From positions 298,102,001-298,166,000 of the forward strand of contig NC_092336.1 of the NCBI RefSeq assembly GCF_046630445.1: a DNA stretch of 64,000 nt, given 5' to 3'. The notes under the pieces were generated by a model. That model was given only the letters and a program-made list of their open reading frames with translations. It had not been told where the DNA came from and did no database searches. This DNA is from Rutidosis leptorrhynchoides (taxonomy: Eukaryota; Streptophyta; Magnoliopsida; Asterales; Asteraceae). Both the position numbers and the translations under genes were made by a program. Of this stretch, positions 62,349 through 64,000 are shown piece by piece (position 1 is the first letter of the stretch; each line of letters begins with the position of its first letter).

Positions 62349-64000
62349 TGTAACAACCCTGCTTTTTCCTTCACTTCTGTTAACTGTCCGTTAGTTGATT
62401 TAACGGTGATTATTTGACTTTTTATGTGTTTGAGTGTATTATATGCATATGTGATCCTTGTAGGGTTATTTAAATTAATATGGGTCAATATTAATCGATA
62501 AATAAATTTCGAATAAAGAAATACGATAAAAACGTTACGGTTTGAGTAACTGTAAAAACTGCTTTTCGAGCAACGAAACGCTCGGGTTTATTTTAATAAT
62601 TATTTTTGTAGTTATTAACTTATTAAAATATTTAATTTATTGGGTTTTAATAAATTAAACATTTGGTTGCGTTTTAACGATCGGTTTAGCGTTCTGGGCC
62701 TTCGGTACGTTTAAACGGCACTTGAAACGAACCACACTTTGTGAAAAATCAAGCCAAAACATAATATAAATAACTTTAAATAATTATTTGACGTAATTAT
62801 TATGTTTTAAAATACTTTCAATTTATTAGAATTTATATAGATTAAAAACGCGAGAAATTAACGTTTATCGATCCGGTTTGCGTTTTCGGCTAACGACACT
62901 TAATGGGTACACTTAGGAAACTTGTTTAGCAACATTTGTGAACCCATAGACCCCCTTTTTGGACCCTTGGGCCGAATTCCTATCACCCCACCCATTTATG
63001 TGATTAAATTTAGCCCATGTGTGATTAACTAGTAATTTAAGCCCTAACCTAATTAAGGAAATTGGTATAAAAATACATTTAGTCACACATCACTCCCTCC
63101 TAACCTTAAGCCATGAAATTTACAGCCTCTCTCACCCCTCCAATTCTTCGATCACCATCTCCAACCTAGCACCATCAAAACTTGATCGTTAGATAAAACC
63201 TTGAACACGAAAAGTGCAATTCACATCACCCTCTACCCGTTGGTGTAACTAATTTGATGATCAAAGGTATATTTTCATAAACCCTAACTTTTAAAATATG
63301 ATTTTGATGTAGTTTGATAGTGTAAGTTGTCAATTGCTCAAATATATAAACGTTGTTATTAATTACTCCCGTTAATTTGACCGTTTGATGTGATTAGGGT
63401 TAATCCCGAATTTGATTTGTGTGATTACAAAAACTTGGATTTATTGAATGTTAAATATTATGATATATTTGAAATTCTCTCGAAAAATTAACAATTTTAG
63501 GCTTTGGATTTGCGTATTTTCGTTATCGTATGCTCTAGTTATGTGAAATTGAAGGTTTGTTTTGATCTTGCCATGAATCCAAATTTTCTGAGTTGTTGCT
63601 TTGTGAATTATGTTATAACATGTTAACCATTGTATAGATGACTTAAAAACACTCACGTTAGACTAGGATATCATGTGATTTGGATTTATAATGCTCATGT
63701 TATGCTTGGTTGATCGTATATGAAAAACTGATTTGCGCGGTGACTTAAAATAAATGTTTAAGGCTATTTGATGCGTGATATTGTATTAGGTCTTTGCATA
63801 TCTGGAAAATTTACTTTTCATCTATGCCTTACATCATTTGGATTTGTGAAACTTGCGTAATGTGCGTACGAACCTAGTAACTTGTATGCTGTCCAAATCT
63901 GTAACGTGTGCATCTTTTTCCCTATAACTTGACTTGTGCCTGCTTTGAGACCTTGAACTTTTGGATAATGAATCTTTACATGTTATGTGATAAATGTCTA
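62349..64000 (+). repeat. Element F 3' LTR, partial
   Basis: It starts TGTAACAACCC after the polypurine tract and runs past the window end. It contains a TATA box at 63066 with a CT-rich downstream region. No gene is evident in its 1.65 kb. Confidence 0.8.
63066..63075 (+). promoter_or_regulatory. TATA box of the element F LTR
   Basis: TATAAAAATA lies about 720 bp into the LTR. It is followed by a CACACATCACTCCCTCC stretch typical of plant transcription starts and leaders. Sequence inference only. Confidence 0.5.

Overview
This window is plant nuclear DNA, very probably from a large-genome eudicot. The Ty3/gypsy families and LTR styles recall Asteraceae, but that is an impression rather than a proof. 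I find no single-copy host gene that is clearly functional. Nearly all 64 kb is LTR retrotransposons nested in one another: chromoviruses with a tRNA-iMet primer site (Tekay/Del-like) plus one Athila/Tat-like gag element with a tRNA-Asp primer site.

Layout from left to right. (1) 1-97 is the end of a family-B LTR. (2) About 98-8936 is a gag-only, Athila-like element on the + strand. Its gag is split by a 2.67-kb solo LTR (family C, 3836-6504, 5-bp target duplication CTAGA). (3) 8937-9489 is a second family-C LTR fragment. (4) 9490-27713 is a pol-less element D on the - strand. It is interrupted by a complete, very young 9.76-kb element A (10627-20389, target duplication ATCAA, LTRs differing by one base that I could see). 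(5) 27714-32511 plus 45556-45839 is a decayed + strand family-B element E. Its 3' LTR was split by the full-length element B1 (32512-45550, - strand, target duplication CCATG). (6) 45840-46469 is a retroelement leader fragment followed by a CTAC-rich low-complexity tract. (7) 46470-59563 is a second 13.1-kb family-B element, B2 (- strand). (8) 59564-64000 is a degenerate + strand gypsy element F, running into a partial 3' LTR.

The most interesting biology is in family B. Both copies carry two extra sense-strand ORFs between the primer-binding site and gag. One is an acidic, Pro-Glu repeat protein of about 200 aa. The other is an F-box protein of about 211-227 aa that looks like a captured plant F-box gene. 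Hand comparison of the two F-box copies gives roughly equal numbers of synonymous and replacement changes, which suggests the ORF was under some constraint before these copies inserted. A retroelement-encoded SCF substrate adaptor is a plausible anti-silencing factor, but that is inference.

Several RNA-level structures recur between families with compensatory changes. There is a leader hairpin of about 51 nt with a CCGG-containing loop, a 5-bp hairpin with a UUUU loop in the LTRs of all four chromovirus families sampled, and a palindrome overlapping the pol stop just upstream of the polypurine tract. Every gag-pol copy carries stops or frameshifts, so each copy here looks non-autonomous.
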